A program made the position numbers and the translations under genes. This document shows, in pieces, positions 50,327-59,287 of a stretch of DNA of 64,000 nt. The notes under the pieces are model-generated. The model was not told where the DNA came from and searched no databases. It was given only the letters and a program-made list of their open reading frames with translations. The stretch's first letter is position 1; each line of letters opens with the position of its first letter. Origin of the DNA: Candidatus Eisenbergiella merdavium (lineage in GTDB: Bacteria; Bacillota; Clostridia; Lachnospirales; Lachnospiraceae); assembly GCA_019119595.1 (NCBI GenBank), contig DWWS01000006.1:1-64000 (forward strand), written 5' to 3'.

Positions 50327-51253
50327 ATGCGGACAACGAAGATGAATAAGCTTACAGTTGTACAACGCCGAAAAGAACGAAAAAAAATGCTGATTGGATA
50401 TGCGTTTATTTTTCCGGTTATAATCGGCCTGGTTGTTTTTTCGGCGATCCCTTTTTTGTATTCTTTGTTCCTTGCATTTACAGACTATAACGGTCTGCGG
50501 ACGCCAGTCTGGGTTGGAATACAAAATTTTAAGGATATGTTTTTGGAAGATGATAAGTTCTGGATTTCTTTAAGGGTTACGTTCAAATTTGCGCTTGTAC
50601 AGGTTCCCCTGAAGCTGGGCTTCGCGTTGTTAGTGGCCATGCTTTTATCCAAAGCGACAAAGGGAATCGGGTTTTACCGGGTGGCCTTTTACGTTCCTTC
50701 TGTACTTGGGGGAAGCGTTGCAGTCGCCATGACCTGGAAAATTCTATGGGGAGGAGACGGGCCTGTTAACAGTCTGTTAAATGTGCTGGGATTTGAATCC
50801 GTAAATTTTTTGAAGGATACCAGGACAGCTCTTTATGTGCTGATTCTGCTGGGTGTATGGCAGTTTGGATCATCGATGTTGATTTTTCTTGCGGGAATCA
50901 AGGATATTCCCCAAATTTATTACGAAGCTGCGATTATGGATGGAGCTGGCTCCTGGCAGCGCTTTATAAAGATCACTCTGCCAATGCTGACGCCATGTAT
51001 TTTTTTTAACCTGATCAATGGTATTATCGGTTCACTTCAGGCATTTAACTCGGCTTATCTGGTCACAAACGGAGGCCCTTTAAATTCCACGCTGTATTAT
51101 GGACTGAATGTATATAATCAGGCATTCCAGTACAGTAAATTCGGGTATGCCAGCGCAATGGCATGGTTTATGCTTCTAATTATTGTAGCGCTGACTGCAC
51201 TTGTATTTCGATCTTCCTCCGGCTGGGTATATTATCAGAGCGAACAGGAATAA
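50327..51253 (+). CDS. ABC transporter permease 1 (CUT1)
   Basis: A 308-residue MalF/UgpA-type permease. Helices begin at about residue 25 (YAFIFPVIIGLVVFSAIPFL). The ATPase-docking EAA loop is EAAIMDGAGSWQRFIKITLP (about 199-218). TNGGPLNSTLYYGLNVYNQA is a common family end motif. AGGAGG lies 5 nt before the ATG. No ATPase subunit is encoded in the cluster. Confidence 0.93.
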   Translation: MRTTKMNKLTVVQRRKERKKMLIGYAFIFPVIIGLVVFSAIPFLYSLFLAFTDYNGLRTPVWVGIQNFKDMFLEDDKFWISLRVTFKFALVQVPLKLGFALLVAMLLSKATKGIGFYRVAFYVPSVLGGSVAVAMTWKILWGGDGPVNSLLNVLGFESVNFLKDTRTALYVLILLGVWQFGSSMLIFLAGIKDIPQIYYEAAIMDGAGSWQRFIKITLPMLTPCIFFNLINGIIGSLQAFNSAYLVTNGGPLNSTLYYGLNVYNQAFQYSKFGYASAMAWFMLLIIVALTALVFRSSSGWVYYQSEQE

Positions 51254-51276
51254 AAGGAGGAAAGGAAGCGGTATTC

Positions 51277-52116
51277 ATGAAAGCGAAGAAAAAGATATTT
51301 GCCATTATTTATCACATCGGTATGGTAGCCGGAAGCTTTATCATGCTTTATCCACTGTTTTGGCTGCTGGGTTCCTCTCTGAAGACCAACGAGGAATATT
51401 ATGCGTCCCCTTACAGCGTGATCCCCAAATCCTGGGCGTTCTCCAATTACATAGAGGGATGGTCCGGATTCGCACGGCTGACCTTCACAAGATTTTTTGG
51501 AAATTCCATTTTCATAGCCGTACTCTCTACGTTAGGAACCGTGCTGTCCTGTACACTGGCCGCATACGGCTTTTCAAGAATAAAATTTAAAACCAGAAAA
51601 TTCTGGTTTGCGGCCATGCTGCTGACCATGTGTCTGCCGTCACAGGTACTGATGATCCCGCAGTATCTTCTGTTCAATCAGCTGGGCTGGGTTGGAACCT
51701 ATCTGCCGCTCATTGTACCTCATTTCTGCGGCGGAGCATTCAATGTATTTCTGCTGATGCAGTTTATGAAAAACGTTCCGAAGGAAATGGATGAAGCTGC
51801 GATCGTGGATGGCTGTAATCCGTTTCAGCTGTTTTTCCGCATCATGCTGCCGTTGGTAAAGCCGGCGATATCCACAGTGGCGGTATTGAGCTTTATGGGA
51901 TCCTGGTCGGATTTTATGGGCGCCCTGCTATATCTGAATAAACCTGCCATGTATCCGGTTTCCTATGCGCTGAAGCTGTTTGGGGATGAAAACGGAATCA
52001 ACTATGGCCCTATGTTCGCTATGTCCGTAGCTTCTCTGATTCCGATTCTGATTTTGTTTTTTATTTTCCAGAAAAGTCTTGTGGAGGGAATCAGTACCAC
52101 GGGAGTAAAAGGATAG
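51277..52116 (+). CDS. ABC transporter permease 2 (CUT1)
   Basis: A 279-residue MalG-type permease. It starts with a membrane helix (IIYHIGMVAGSFIMLYPLFW) and carries the EAA loop EAAIVDGCNPFQLFFRIMLP (about residues 170-189). The start at 51277 has AAAGGAGG and GGAAG upstream; longer readings would overlap the first permease. It ends 10 bp before the Gfo/Idh/MocA gene, so transporter and enzymes share a transcript. Confidence 0.93.
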   Translation: MKAKKKIFAIIYHIGMVAGSFIMLYPLFWLLGSSLKTNEEYYASPYSVIPKSWAFSNYIEGWSGFARLTFTRFFGNSIFIAVLSTLGTVLSCTLAAYGFSRIKFKTRKFWFAAMLLTMCLPSQVLMIPQYLLFNQLGWVGTYLPLIVPHFCGGAFNVFLLMQFMKNVPKEMDEAAIVDGCNPFQLFFRIMLPLVKPAISTVAVLSFMGSWSDFMGALLYLNKPAMYPVSYALKLFGDENGINYGPMFAMSVASLIPILILFFIFQKSLVEGISTTGVKG

Positions 52117-52126
52117 GGAGAGTTAT

Positions 52127-53314
52127 ATGAAGGGGATATCTGTATTGATGGTGGGAATCGGTGGTTTTGCCGGAGCCTATTTAAAGAAATTATTATATGA
52201 TCCGCACTGGGCGCGGTTCCGAATCACAGGAGCGGTGGATCCCTATGCGCAGCGGAGTGAATTCAAGGAGGAACTTGTCAGACGAGGCATTCCGATTTAT
52301 GATACTTTAGAGGAGTTTTACCGGGTGCATACTGCACAGCTTGCGCTGCTCGTAACACCAGTCTATCTGCACGCTCAGCAGGCCCGGTACTGCATGGAGC
52401 ATGGAAGCGATGTCCTTTGCGAAAAGCCGCTGTGTACCACGTGGGAGGATGCGAAAGCCATGATGGAGGCGAGGGACAGAACAGGGCGTAAGCTGGCTGT
52501 CGGATTTCAATGGTCGTTCAGTGAAGGAATCCTGAAATGGAAGGAGGATATCCGGAACGGTCTGTACGGAGACATACGCCGGATAAAAACCATCGTATAC
52601 TTTCCGCGCACGCTGGACTATTATCACAGAGGTACGGGATGGGCGGGAAAGCGCCGCCTTGATTCGGGGGAATGGATCCTGGACAGCGTGGCATCCAATG
52701 CGGCGGCGCATTACCTCCACAATATGCTGTTTCTGACTGGGGACCGGATAGACAGAAGCGCGGAGCCGGAGGTGATGGAGGCGGAGGTATACCGGGCAAA
52801 TCCCATTGAAATGTTTGATACCTGCGCACTCCGTATTCGAACCAGGGACGGAGTGGAGTTGCTGTTTTACGCTACTCATGCGGTTCCAAAGGATCAGGAA
52901 CGTCCACCTGAAATTGTGATGGAAGCAGAAAAGGGGCAGGTAACGCTGGATTATGAACAGGGAAAGGAGATCCTTAGCGGACATTTGGATGACGGCCGGA
53001 CGATCGGCTATGAAAGACCTGGCGCGGATGACATGCGGAAGCTGTTCTGCATGGCGAGCGCTATCAGGGAAAATTTGCCAATACCCTGTGTGCCGGAAAC
53101 TACGCTTCCCCATTTGAAATGTATTCTCGCTTTGGCTGACAGCTTTCCGGAAACGCCTGCGTTTCCGGAAAAATATATCAGCTACAGTGAGAAAACCCGG
53201 CAATATACCTGCAAGGGTTTGGCTCAGACATTGGATGAATGCTGGAGGGAGTGGAAGCTGCCCGGAGAAGGTTTAGCTGTGTGGGGGAAAAAGCCTCATG
53301 AAATCTATTTTTAA
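52127..53314 (+). CDS. Gfo/Idh/MocA-family oxidoreductase
   Basis: A 395-residue NAD(P)-dependent dehydrogenase. The N-terminal Rossmann motif is MVGIGGFAGAYLKKLL, and the characteristic CEKPLCT with its catalytic Lys is at about residues 104-110. The C-terminal substrate domain has LDSGEWILDSVASNAAAHYL. Family members oxidise sugar or cyclitol hydroxyls, for instance in C3-keto routes that break glycosidic bonds without a hydrolase, or reduce 1,5-anhydrosugars. It follows the permease by 10 bp with GGGAGAG upstream. Together with three other redox enzymes downstream it is likely the first chemical step on the imported compound, but this is inference. Confidence 0.87.
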   Translation: MKGISVLMVGIGGFAGAYLKKLLYDPHWARFRITGAVDPYAQRSEFKEELVRRGIPIYDTLEEFYRVHTAQLALLVTPVYLHAQQARYCMEHGSDVLCEKPLCTTWEDAKAMMEARDRTGRKLAVGFQWSFSEGILKWKEDIRNGLYGDIRRIKTIVYFPRTLDYYHRGTGWAGKRRLDSGEWILDSVASNAAAHYLHNMLFLTGDRIDRSAEPEVMEAEVYRANPIEMFDTCALRIRTRDGVELLFYATHAVPKDQERPPEIVMEAEKGQVTLDYEQGKEILSGHLDDGRTIGYERPGADDMRKLFCMASAIRENLPIPCVPETTLPHLKCILALADSFPETPAFPEKYISYSEKTRQYTCKGLAQTLDECWREWKLPGEGLAVWGKKPHEIYF

Positions 53315-53449
53315 ACAGATGATGAAGAAAAGAAGGATGAAAACAGCTAAAAATGATGTCAGCAAACCAGGAGACTCCGAACGGAGGTACGAAAGAATAT
53401 TTTTGGGGGATAGAGACAGATTGTATTGAAGAAAGGTGTCGAAGAAAAA

Positions 53450-54799
53450 ATGAAGCACGAAAGATTTGCATATAAAAGCCTGGAGGATATCAGAAGAAAG
53501 GCGGAAGAGCTGCAGGTTCATCTTCCCTTTGCAAAGGATACCCATGTGCTGATGCAGGAGGTGTCGTTCGGAAACGTTACTCTGAAAAACCGGATGGGAG
53601 TCGCCCCCATGGAAGGGGCGGACGCCCTTGCGGACGGCTCCCCCTCCGAGCTGACCCTCAGAAGATACGTGCGGGACGCGCAGGGCGGAAGCGCGATGAT
53701 CTGGTTTGAGGCTATTTCTATCGTCCCGGAGGGACGTTCCAGCGCTCACCAGCTCATGCTGACCAGGGAGAACCTGGAGCATTACAAAAGATTTACAGCC
53801 GCCATCCGGGAAGCGGGAATGCGGGCCAACGGATTCGCGCCCTACCTTGTCATGCAGGCGAATCACAGCGGCCGCTATTCCAATCCACAGGGGAAGCCGG
53901 CGCCGATGATCGCGTACCGCCATCCGGAATATGAAAAGCTCCGGCCTGCGGACGATGGCTGCATCGTCACGGACGATTATCTGAAAGGGCTGGAGGAAAG
54001 CTTCGGGGAGGCCGCCCTTCTTGCAAAGGAATCGGGCTTTGACGCCGTTGACATCAAAGCCTGCCACGGCTATCTGCTGATGGAGCTGCTGTCGGCATAT
54101 CAGAGGCCGGGCCTCTACGGAGGAAGCCTGGAAAACCGCAGCCGCCTTCTGAGAAACGCCATAGCCGCCGCGAAGGCCTATGAGGATGCGCGTTTCCTGG
54201 TGACGGCAAGGATCGGGATCTACGACGGCTTCGCCTGGCCTTACGGCTTTGGCGTGAGAGAGGGAAAGGGATCGGAGCCCGATATGGAGGAGCCCGTCAG
54301 CCTGGTGCGGATGCTGTATGAAAAATACGGTCTGCCGATGGTGAATCTTACCATGGGAAATCCGTATGTGAGCACGCACGTTACCCGTCCCTTTGACGGC
54401 GGAAAATATATCCCGGACGAGCATCCGCTTTACGGTGTCGCCAGGCTGATCAACGGGATCGGCCGGGTGAAGAAGGCAGTTCCGGGCATGTTCATTTCAG
54501 CCTCCGGGCCGTCCTATCTGAGGCAGTATTCGGATCTGTACGCCGCCGGCGCGGTGGAGGAAGGTCTGTGCGACAACATGCTTTTTGGAAGAATGTCCTT
54601 TGCAGATCCGGAATTTCCCAGGCAGATCATGGAAAACGGGCGGATCGCCGCCGGGCAGACATGCGTCGCCTGCGGAAAATGCGGGGACCTGATCCGGGCA
54701 GGAAAGCCCACAGGATGCATCGTGCGGGATACGGACGTTTATTTGAAATACTACAGGGAATACCAGCAGGAGCAGCAGGCAGCCGGTCAAAACGGCTGA
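53450..54799 (+). CDS. Old-Yellow-Enzyme-type oxidoreductase with C-terminal 4-Cys cluster
   Basis: About 450 residues. A ~40-residue N-terminal helical extension precedes the FMN TIM barrel of the NADH:flavin oxidoreductase family (VTLKNRMGVAPMEG, AIREAGMRANGFAPYLVMQANHSGRY, DAVDIKACHGYLLMELLS, LYGGSLENRSR). At the end is C-x2-C-x2-C-x11-C (Cys405, 408, 411, 423), the spacing that holds a 4Fe-4S cluster in trimethylamine-dehydrogenase and dienoyl-CoA-reductase relatives. The protein stops there, without the FAD/NADH domains that follow in those enzymes. The downstream flavoprotein may replace them. The start is uncertain: ATG 53450, or TTG 53426 closer to an AAAGG-free region. Enone or enol-ether reduction is the usual chemistry. 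Confidence 0.85.
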   Translation: MKHERFAYKSLEDIRRKAEELQVHLPFAKDTHVLMQEVSFGNVTLKNRMGVAPMEGADALADGSPSELTLRRYVRDAQGGSAMIWFEAISIVPEGRSSAHQLMLTRENLEHYKRFTAAIREAGMRANGFAPYLVMQANHSGRYSNPQGKPAPMIAYRHPEYEKLRPADDGCIVTDDYLKGLEESFGEAALLAKESGFDAVDIKACHGYLLMELLSAYQRPGLYGGSLENRSRLLRNAIAAAKAYEDARFLVTARIGIYDGFAWPYGFGVREGKGSEPDMEEPVSLVRMLYEKYGLPMVNLTMGNPYVSTHVTRPFDGGKYIPDEHPLYGVARLINGIGRVKKAVPGMFISASGPSYLRQYSDLYAAGAVEEGLCDNMLFGRMSFADPEFPRQIMENGRIAAGQTCVACGKCGDLIRAGKPTGCIVRDTDVYLKYYREYQQEQQAAGQNG

Positions 54800-54822
54800 C
54801 GGAAAAACGGACAGGAAATGGC

Positions 54823-54855
54823 GCGGCGCGCTGCGGATGAAGGGCAGCGCGCCGC
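54823..54855 (+). other. Strong intercistronic hairpin
   Basis: GCGGCGCGCTGC (54823-54834) pairs perfectly with GCAGCGCGCCGC (54844-54855), loop 9 nt, no T-tract. It lies 21 bp before the SDR start and could stabilise or process the operon mRNA. Confidence 0.8.
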
Positions 54856-54876
54856 TGCTGCAAAAGGGAGGGAATC

Positions 54877-55647
54877 ATGGAAAAGAAAACGGCGATCGTG
54901 ACAGGAGCAAGCCGCGGGATCGGATACGCTGTCGCAAAACGGCTCGGGCTTGACGGCTATCAGGTGGCAATGCTTGCCACAGGCCCGCAGGAAAAGTATG
55001 AAGCGGCTCTTAACGAGTTGTCAGAACAGAATATCATCTGGCATTATGTCCAGGGAAGCATCGCCTCTGCACAGGACAGAAGCCGTCTGCTTGAGGAGAC
55101 GCTGGAACGCTTCGGCCGGGTGGATGCGCTGGTGAACAACGCAGGGGTTGCGCCCCTGGAACGGAAGGATATTCTGGAGATGAGCGAGGAAAGCTTTGAC
55201 CGGGTGACAGGCATCAACACGAAGGGAACCCTGTTTTTAACACAGCTTGTGGCCAGGCAGATGCTGAAGCAGGAATGGACCGGAAAAAAGAGAGGCACCA
55301 TCGTCAATGTGGGCTCCTGCTCCGCGGAGGTTTCCTCCACATCAAGAGGAGAATACTGTATTTCAAAAGCAGGAATCGCCATGCTCACAAAGCTGTTCGC
55401 GGACCGGCTCGCTCCGGAAGGGATCCTGGTGCATGAGGTTCGTCCGGGCGTTATCGCCACCGATATGACCAGCGCGGTGAAGGAAAAATATGACGCGATG
55501 CTGGAGCAGGGTGTTTTTCCCATAAGACGATGGGGGACGCCGGAGGACGTGGCGGAAGCGGTGAGCATGTTCTGCTCCGATCAGCTTCTCTATACCACGG
55601 GAGACTATCTGGATGTTGACGGCGGCTTCCATATCCGGCGGCTGTAG
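54877..55647 (+). CDS. Short-chain dehydrogenase/reductase (SDR)
   Basis: A 256-residue classical SDR. The NAD(P) motif is TGASRGIG (about residues 9-16); NNAG is at about 87-90. The catalytic Ser and Y-x3-K are in VGSCSAE and YCISK. PGVIATDM and DYLDVDGGF are the usual C-terminal motifs. It resembles 3-oxoacyl-ACP reductases, but in this setting oxidation or reduction of a secondary hydroxyl on the imported compound is more likely. GGGAGGG precedes the ATG. The flavoprotein gene starts 11 bp after its stop. Confidence 0.92.
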   Translation: MEKKTAIVTGASRGIGYAVAKRLGLDGYQVAMLATGPQEKYEAALNELSEQNIIWHYVQGSIASAQDRSRLLEETLERFGRVDALVNNAGVAPLERKDILEMSEESFDRVTGINTKGTLFLTQLVARQMLKQEWTGKKRGTIVNVGSCSAEVSSTSRGEYCISKAGIAMLTKLFADRLAPEGILVHEVRPGVIATDMTSAVKEKYDAMLEQGVFPIRRWGTPEDVAEAVSMFCSDQLLYTTGDYLDVDGGFHIRRL

Positions 55648-55658
55648 GAGTGAGGGAT

Positions 55659-57647
55659 ATGAAGATAATCAATGCGGCACTTAAGGAAATGGAGATCAGG
55701 ACTCTCATTGTCGGGACGGGAGCGGCCGGCTACGCCGCAGCGGTCCGGCTTCATCAGTGCGGGGCGGGCGATATCGCGATCCTGTCTGAAAATGTGAAGG
55801 CGGGGACCTCCCGCAATACCGGATCGGATAAGCAGACCTATTATAAGCTGTCCCTTGCCGGAAGCGGGGGGGATTCCATACGCCTCATGGCGGAGGAGCT
55901 TTTCGGGGGACAATGTGTGGACGGGGACCTGGCTTTATGTGAAGCGGCCTTATCCGCGAGATGCTTTTATTATCTGACAGAGCTTGGCGTGCCCTTCCCG
56001 GAAAATGAATATGGAGAATATATCGGTTATCAGACGGATCACGACAGGAGAAAAAGAGCCTCCAGCGCAGGGCCGTACACCTCAAAGCTCATGACGGAAT
56101 GCCTGGAACGGGAGGCCGGGATGCGGAACATCCCTGTTTTGGATCATATGCAGATGATCCGGCTTTTGGTGAAGGATGAGAAGGTATACGGGGTGCTTTG
56201 TCTGAACAGGGAACGGAAGGACTGCGCTGAATTTGTCCTCATCTGGTGTGAAAATGTGGTGCTCGCCACCGGAGGCCCGGCCGGCATGTATCATGACAGC
56301 GTCTATCCGGCCTCCCAGCTCGGCGGCAGCGGAATCGCGTTTGAAGCGGGAATAAAGGGGCAAAACCTCACGGAATGGCAGTTTGGAATGGCCTCCCTCA
56401 AGCCCCGCTGGAATGTGAGCGGAACCTATATGCAGGCCATGCCCCGTTTTGTTTCCACCGACCGGAATGGGGAGGATGAACGGGAATTTCTTCTGGAATA
56501 TTTTGAGGATCCCGCAAGGGTGCAGTATCTGACTTTTCTGAAGGGCTATCAGTGGCCCTTTGACTCGAAGAAAATCTTTGGAGGCTCCTCCCTGATAGAT
56601 CTTTGCGTTTATCAGGAAACGATCTTGAAGGGACGCCGTGTCTTTCTGGACTTCCTCCATAATCCGGGAGGAAGGGATGTGGATTTTGAGAGGCTTCCGG
56701 GAGAAGCCCGTGAATATCTGCGGTCTGCGAAAGCCTGCTTCGGCACGCCTGTGGAACGTCTCCTTCATATGAATGAACCTGCGGTTTCCTTTTATCTGGA
56801 GCATGGAGTGGATCTGAGAGAAAGGATGCTGGAGATCGCTGTCTGCGTTCAGCACAATAACGGAGGGCTTTCCGTTGACAGCCATTGGCAGACTAATATA
56901 GAAGGTGTTTTCGCGGTGGGAGAGGTGTGCGGAAGCCACGGCGTTACCCGGCCCGGCGGGACGGCTCTAAATGCCGGACAGGCAGGCGCTGTGCGTGCGG
57001 CGGAATATATCGCCTTCGTCAGAACCCGGACGCCGTGGGAACCGTCGGCGGACGCCAGAAAATACTGCATGGAAATGGCCGGAAGCAGGATGCGGCTGCT
57101 TTCCCTGTCAGACGGGGAATCCAATCTGGAGGAAATCTGGGAGCGCGCTACGCTTCGCATGAGCAGAGCCGCGGGCATGATCCGGAACGAGGCGGAGCTG
57201 GAAGCAGCGCTGAAGGAAACGACGAGGGAGCTGAGGCATTTTGGAACGGACGTCCGGATCGGGGAGTGCCGGCAGGCGGGAAGGCTGTATCATCTGCTGG
57301 ATATGCTGATCGCGCAGAAGGTCTATCTGTCGGCCATGCTGGACTATATCCGTAAGGGAGGCGCAAGCAGAGGCTCCGCCGTCTATACCTGTCAGGACGG
57401 GGAAAAGCCCGGAGAAAAAATGCCGGAGCTGTATCGTTGCAAAATGGATGAGGGCAGGCTTGGAGGGATGGTCCAGGAGATATGGATTGCGCCGAAGGAC
57501 AACGAGGATGATTTTTCAAGGGAGCATCGGGGGAAAGCCCCTTTTTTGTGCAGGGTATCCTGGAGGCCGGTCCGCCCCATACCGGAGCCGGATTATTTTT
57601 TTGAAAGCCAGTGGAAGGCCTTCCGGGAACGAAGGCAGAGATCATGA
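55659..57647 (+). CDS. FAD-dependent oxidoreductase, fumarate-reductase/succinate-dehydrogenase flavoprotein-like
   Basis: A 662-residue protein. The FAD Rossmann fold starts at residue ~16: LIVGTGAAGYAAAVRLHQ, with an acidic residue ending the second strand. The second FAD segment reads GVFAVGEVCGSHGVTRPGGTALNAGQAGA. In between is a fumarate-reductase-like capping region. The C-terminal ~170 residues include a helical part and EGRLGGMVQEIWIAP, not found in core members. No signal peptide is present, so it is cytoplasmic. AGGAG lies 8 nt before ATG 55659. As last gene of the run it may pass electrons to the Fe-S Old-Yellow-Enzyme partner or act as a dehydrogenase on the substrate. Confidence 0.83.
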   Translation: MKIINAALKEMEIRTLIVGTGAAGYAAAVRLHQCGAGDIAILSENVKAGTSRNTGSDKQTYYKLSLAGSGGDSIRLMAEELFGGQCVDGDLALCEAALSARCFYYLTELGVPFPENEYGEYIGYQTDHDRRKRASSAGPYTSKLMTECLEREAGMRNIPVLDHMQMIRLLVKDEKVYGVLCLNRERKDCAEFVLIWCENVVLATGGPAGMYHDSVYPASQLGGSGIAFEAGIKGQNLTEWQFGMASLKPRWNVSGTYMQAMPRFVSTDRNGEDEREFLLEYFEDPARVQYLTFLKGYQWPFDSKKIFGGSSLIDLCVYQETILKGRRVFLDFLHNPGGRDVDFERLPGEAREYLRSAKACFGTPVERLLHMNEPAVSFYLEHGVDLRERMLEIAVCVQHNNGGLSVDSHWQTNIEGVFAVGEVCGSHGVTRPGGTALNAGQAGAVRAAEYIAFVRTRTPWEPSADARKYCMEMAGSRMRLLSLSDGESNLEEIWERATLRMSRAAGMIRNEAELEAALKETTRELRHFGTDVRIGECRQAGRLYHLLDMLIAQKVYLSAMLDYIRKGGASRGSAVYTCQDGEKPGEKMPELYRCKMDEGRLGGMVQEIWIAPKDNEDDFSREHRGKAPFLCRVSWRPVRPIPEPDYFFESQWKAFRERRQRS

Positions 57648-57691
57648 AGTGCTTTTTTTCTGAAAATGCTTTCTGAGATTAAAATTTAAGA

Positions 57692-57721
57692 TATACAAAT
57701 CCTGTGTGTGGATGGTATGAT
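57692..57721 (+). promoter_or_regulatory. Possible promoter of the MATE gene
   Basis: TATACA (57692-57697), 18 bp, TATGAT (57716-57721). This suggests that the MATE gene is transcribed separately from the redox cluster. Confidence 0.5.
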
Positions 57722-57768
57722 GCTGATAAGTACGTCCGCTTTTGCGGCGCTTTGGCATGGAGGAAAAA

Positions 57769-59118
57769 ATGACACAAACGGATCTGACACAGGGGAATAT
57801 TACAAAAACGCTGCTGAAATTTGCATTTCCGATGATCTGCGGAAATCTGCTTCAGCAGCTTTATAATGTGGTGGATACGCTGATCGTGGGCCAGTTTTTA
57901 GGAGCGGATGCGCTTGCGGCTGTGGGGAGCGCCTATACGCTGATGACCTTTCTGACCTCCATCCTGCTGGGGATGTGCATGGGAAGCGGAGCCATGTTTT
58001 CCATCCGCTTCGGAGAGGGAAATGAAAGAAAGCTGAAGGAGGACATGTTCGTCTCCTTCCTGCTGATTGCGGCATTTACCGTGATGATCAACGTGAGCGT
58101 GTTCGTTTTTCTGGACGGGATCATGAGCCTGCTTTCCGTCCCGCAGGAGGTGTACGGACTGATGCGGGAATATCTGTGGGTGATCTTCTGGGGAATCGGA
58201 GGAACCTTCCTTTACAATTATTATGCCTCCCTTCTCCGTGCGGTCGGAAATTCTGTGGTTCCGCTCATTTTCCTGGGAATATCCGCGGTGATAAACATCG
58301 TGCTGGATCTGTACTTTGTGGTCTCCTGCGGCTGGGGCGTGACGGGTGCGGCCCTTGCCACCATTCTGGCGCAATGGTTTTCCGGCGTGGGCCTGCTTTT
58401 TTACAAGGCGCGCAAATGCCCGGAGCTCAGGATAAGGCGGCAGCAGATGCGCGTGAGAAAGGAAACGGTGCGGGAGGTGACGGGAGCCTCTGTCCTGACC
58501 TGTCTGCAGCAGTCGGTGATGAACCTGGGGATCCTGATGGTGCAGGGGCTGGTCAACAGCTTCGGCCCGGCGGTCATGGCGGCCTTTGCGGCGGCGGTCA
58601 AGATCGATTCCTTTGCCTATATGCCCCTGCAGGATTTTGGAAATGCCTTTTCCACCTTCATCGCGCAGAATTACGGTGCAAAAAAAGAAGACCGCATCCG
58701 GGAGGGAATCCGGTGTGCGGTCAGGACTGCGGTGGTTTTCGCTCTTTGCGTATCGGCGGTGGTCGTGATCTTCGCCAGAGGCTTTCTGCTGATTTTCATT
58801 CAGCCTCAGGAAACGGAGATCCTCGCCATCGGCGTTTCCTATCTTCGGGTCGTGGGCGCGTTTTATGTTGGGATTGGCGGGCTGTTTTTGCTCTACGGTC
58901 TGTACCGCGCCATCGGCCGTCCGGCCATGTCGCTCGTCCTTACCGTGATCTCGCTGGGAACGAGGGTGCTTCTCGCCTACACGCTTTCCGCTGTCCCGGG
59001 AATCGGCGTAACCGGTATCTGGTGGGCGGTGCCCATCGGCTGGGCCCTGGCGGATGTGGCCGGCGCGGGGTATTATGGGTACATACGTAGAAAAGAAAGG
59101 AAACAGGCCGGCGGATAA
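57769..59118 (+). CDS. MATE-family efflux transporter
   Basis: A 449-residue, 12-helix transporter with two MatE repeats. The first begins FAFPMICGNLLQQLYNVVDTLIVGQFLGADALAAVG, quoted here only in part as LLQQLYNVVDTLIVG; the second begins near LTCLQQSVMNLGILM. It is of the DinF/YpnP-like clostridial type and exports cationic or drug-like compounds by sodium or proton antiport. The ATG at 57769 has GGAGG 5 nt upstream; two earlier ATGs are less likely. It follows the redox cluster on the same strand but probably has its own promoter; export of an aglycone from that pathway is possible but unproven. Confidence 0.93.
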   Translation: MTQTDLTQGNITKTLLKFAFPMICGNLLQQLYNVVDTLIVGQFLGADALAAVGSAYTLMTFLTSILLGMCMGSGAMFSIRFGEGNERKLKEDMFVSFLLIAAFTVMINVSVFVFLDGIMSLLSVPQEVYGLMREYLWVIFWGIGGTFLYNYYASLLRAVGNSVVPLIFLGISAVINIVLDLYFVVSCGWGVTGAALATILAQWFSGVGLLFYKARKCPELRIRRQQMRVRKETVREVTGASVLTCLQQSVMNLGILMVQGLVNSFGPAVMAAFAAAVKIDSFAYMPLQDFGNAFSTFIAQNYGAKKEDRIREGIRCAVRTAVVFALCVSAVVVIFARGFLLIFIQPQETEILAIGVSYLRVVGAFYVGIGGLFLLYGLYRAIGRPAMSLVLTVISLGTRVLLAYTLSAVPGIGVTGIWWAVPIGWALADVAGAGYYGYIRRKERKQAGG

Positions 59119-59180
59119 GGCCGGCCTGGCTGAATGATGATGGCGTTCGGCTCTTGATATATCAGGGGGCTTTGTATAAA

Positions 59181-59213
59181 CAAAAAGGAGAACCAGACGC
59201 ATCCGGTTCTCCT
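59181..59213 (-). terminator. Rho-independent terminator (minus strand)
   Basis: AGGAGAACC (59187-59195) pairs with GGTTCTCCT (59205-59213); on the minus strand TTTTTG follows. It would end the Abi-like remnant and also form behind the MATE gene. Confidence 0.8.
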
Positions 59214-59287
59214 AAGTATGCTCCGTAGAGGCATACCGCAATTCACACTTATAATATACAAGAAATCAAAATAAAATGCAAGTTTTT

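Noticed and set aside
54877-55647. Fatty-acid synthesis FabG
   Set aside because: No fab genes are nearby and the gene sits inside a redox cluster; generic SDR is the safer call.
53450-57647. Bile-acid 7-dehydroxylation (bai) operon
   Set aside because: An OYE, an SDR and a flavoprotein recall it, but there is no CoA ligase, CoA transferase, BaiE-like dehydratase or BaiG transporter, and uptake is by a sugar-type ABC system.
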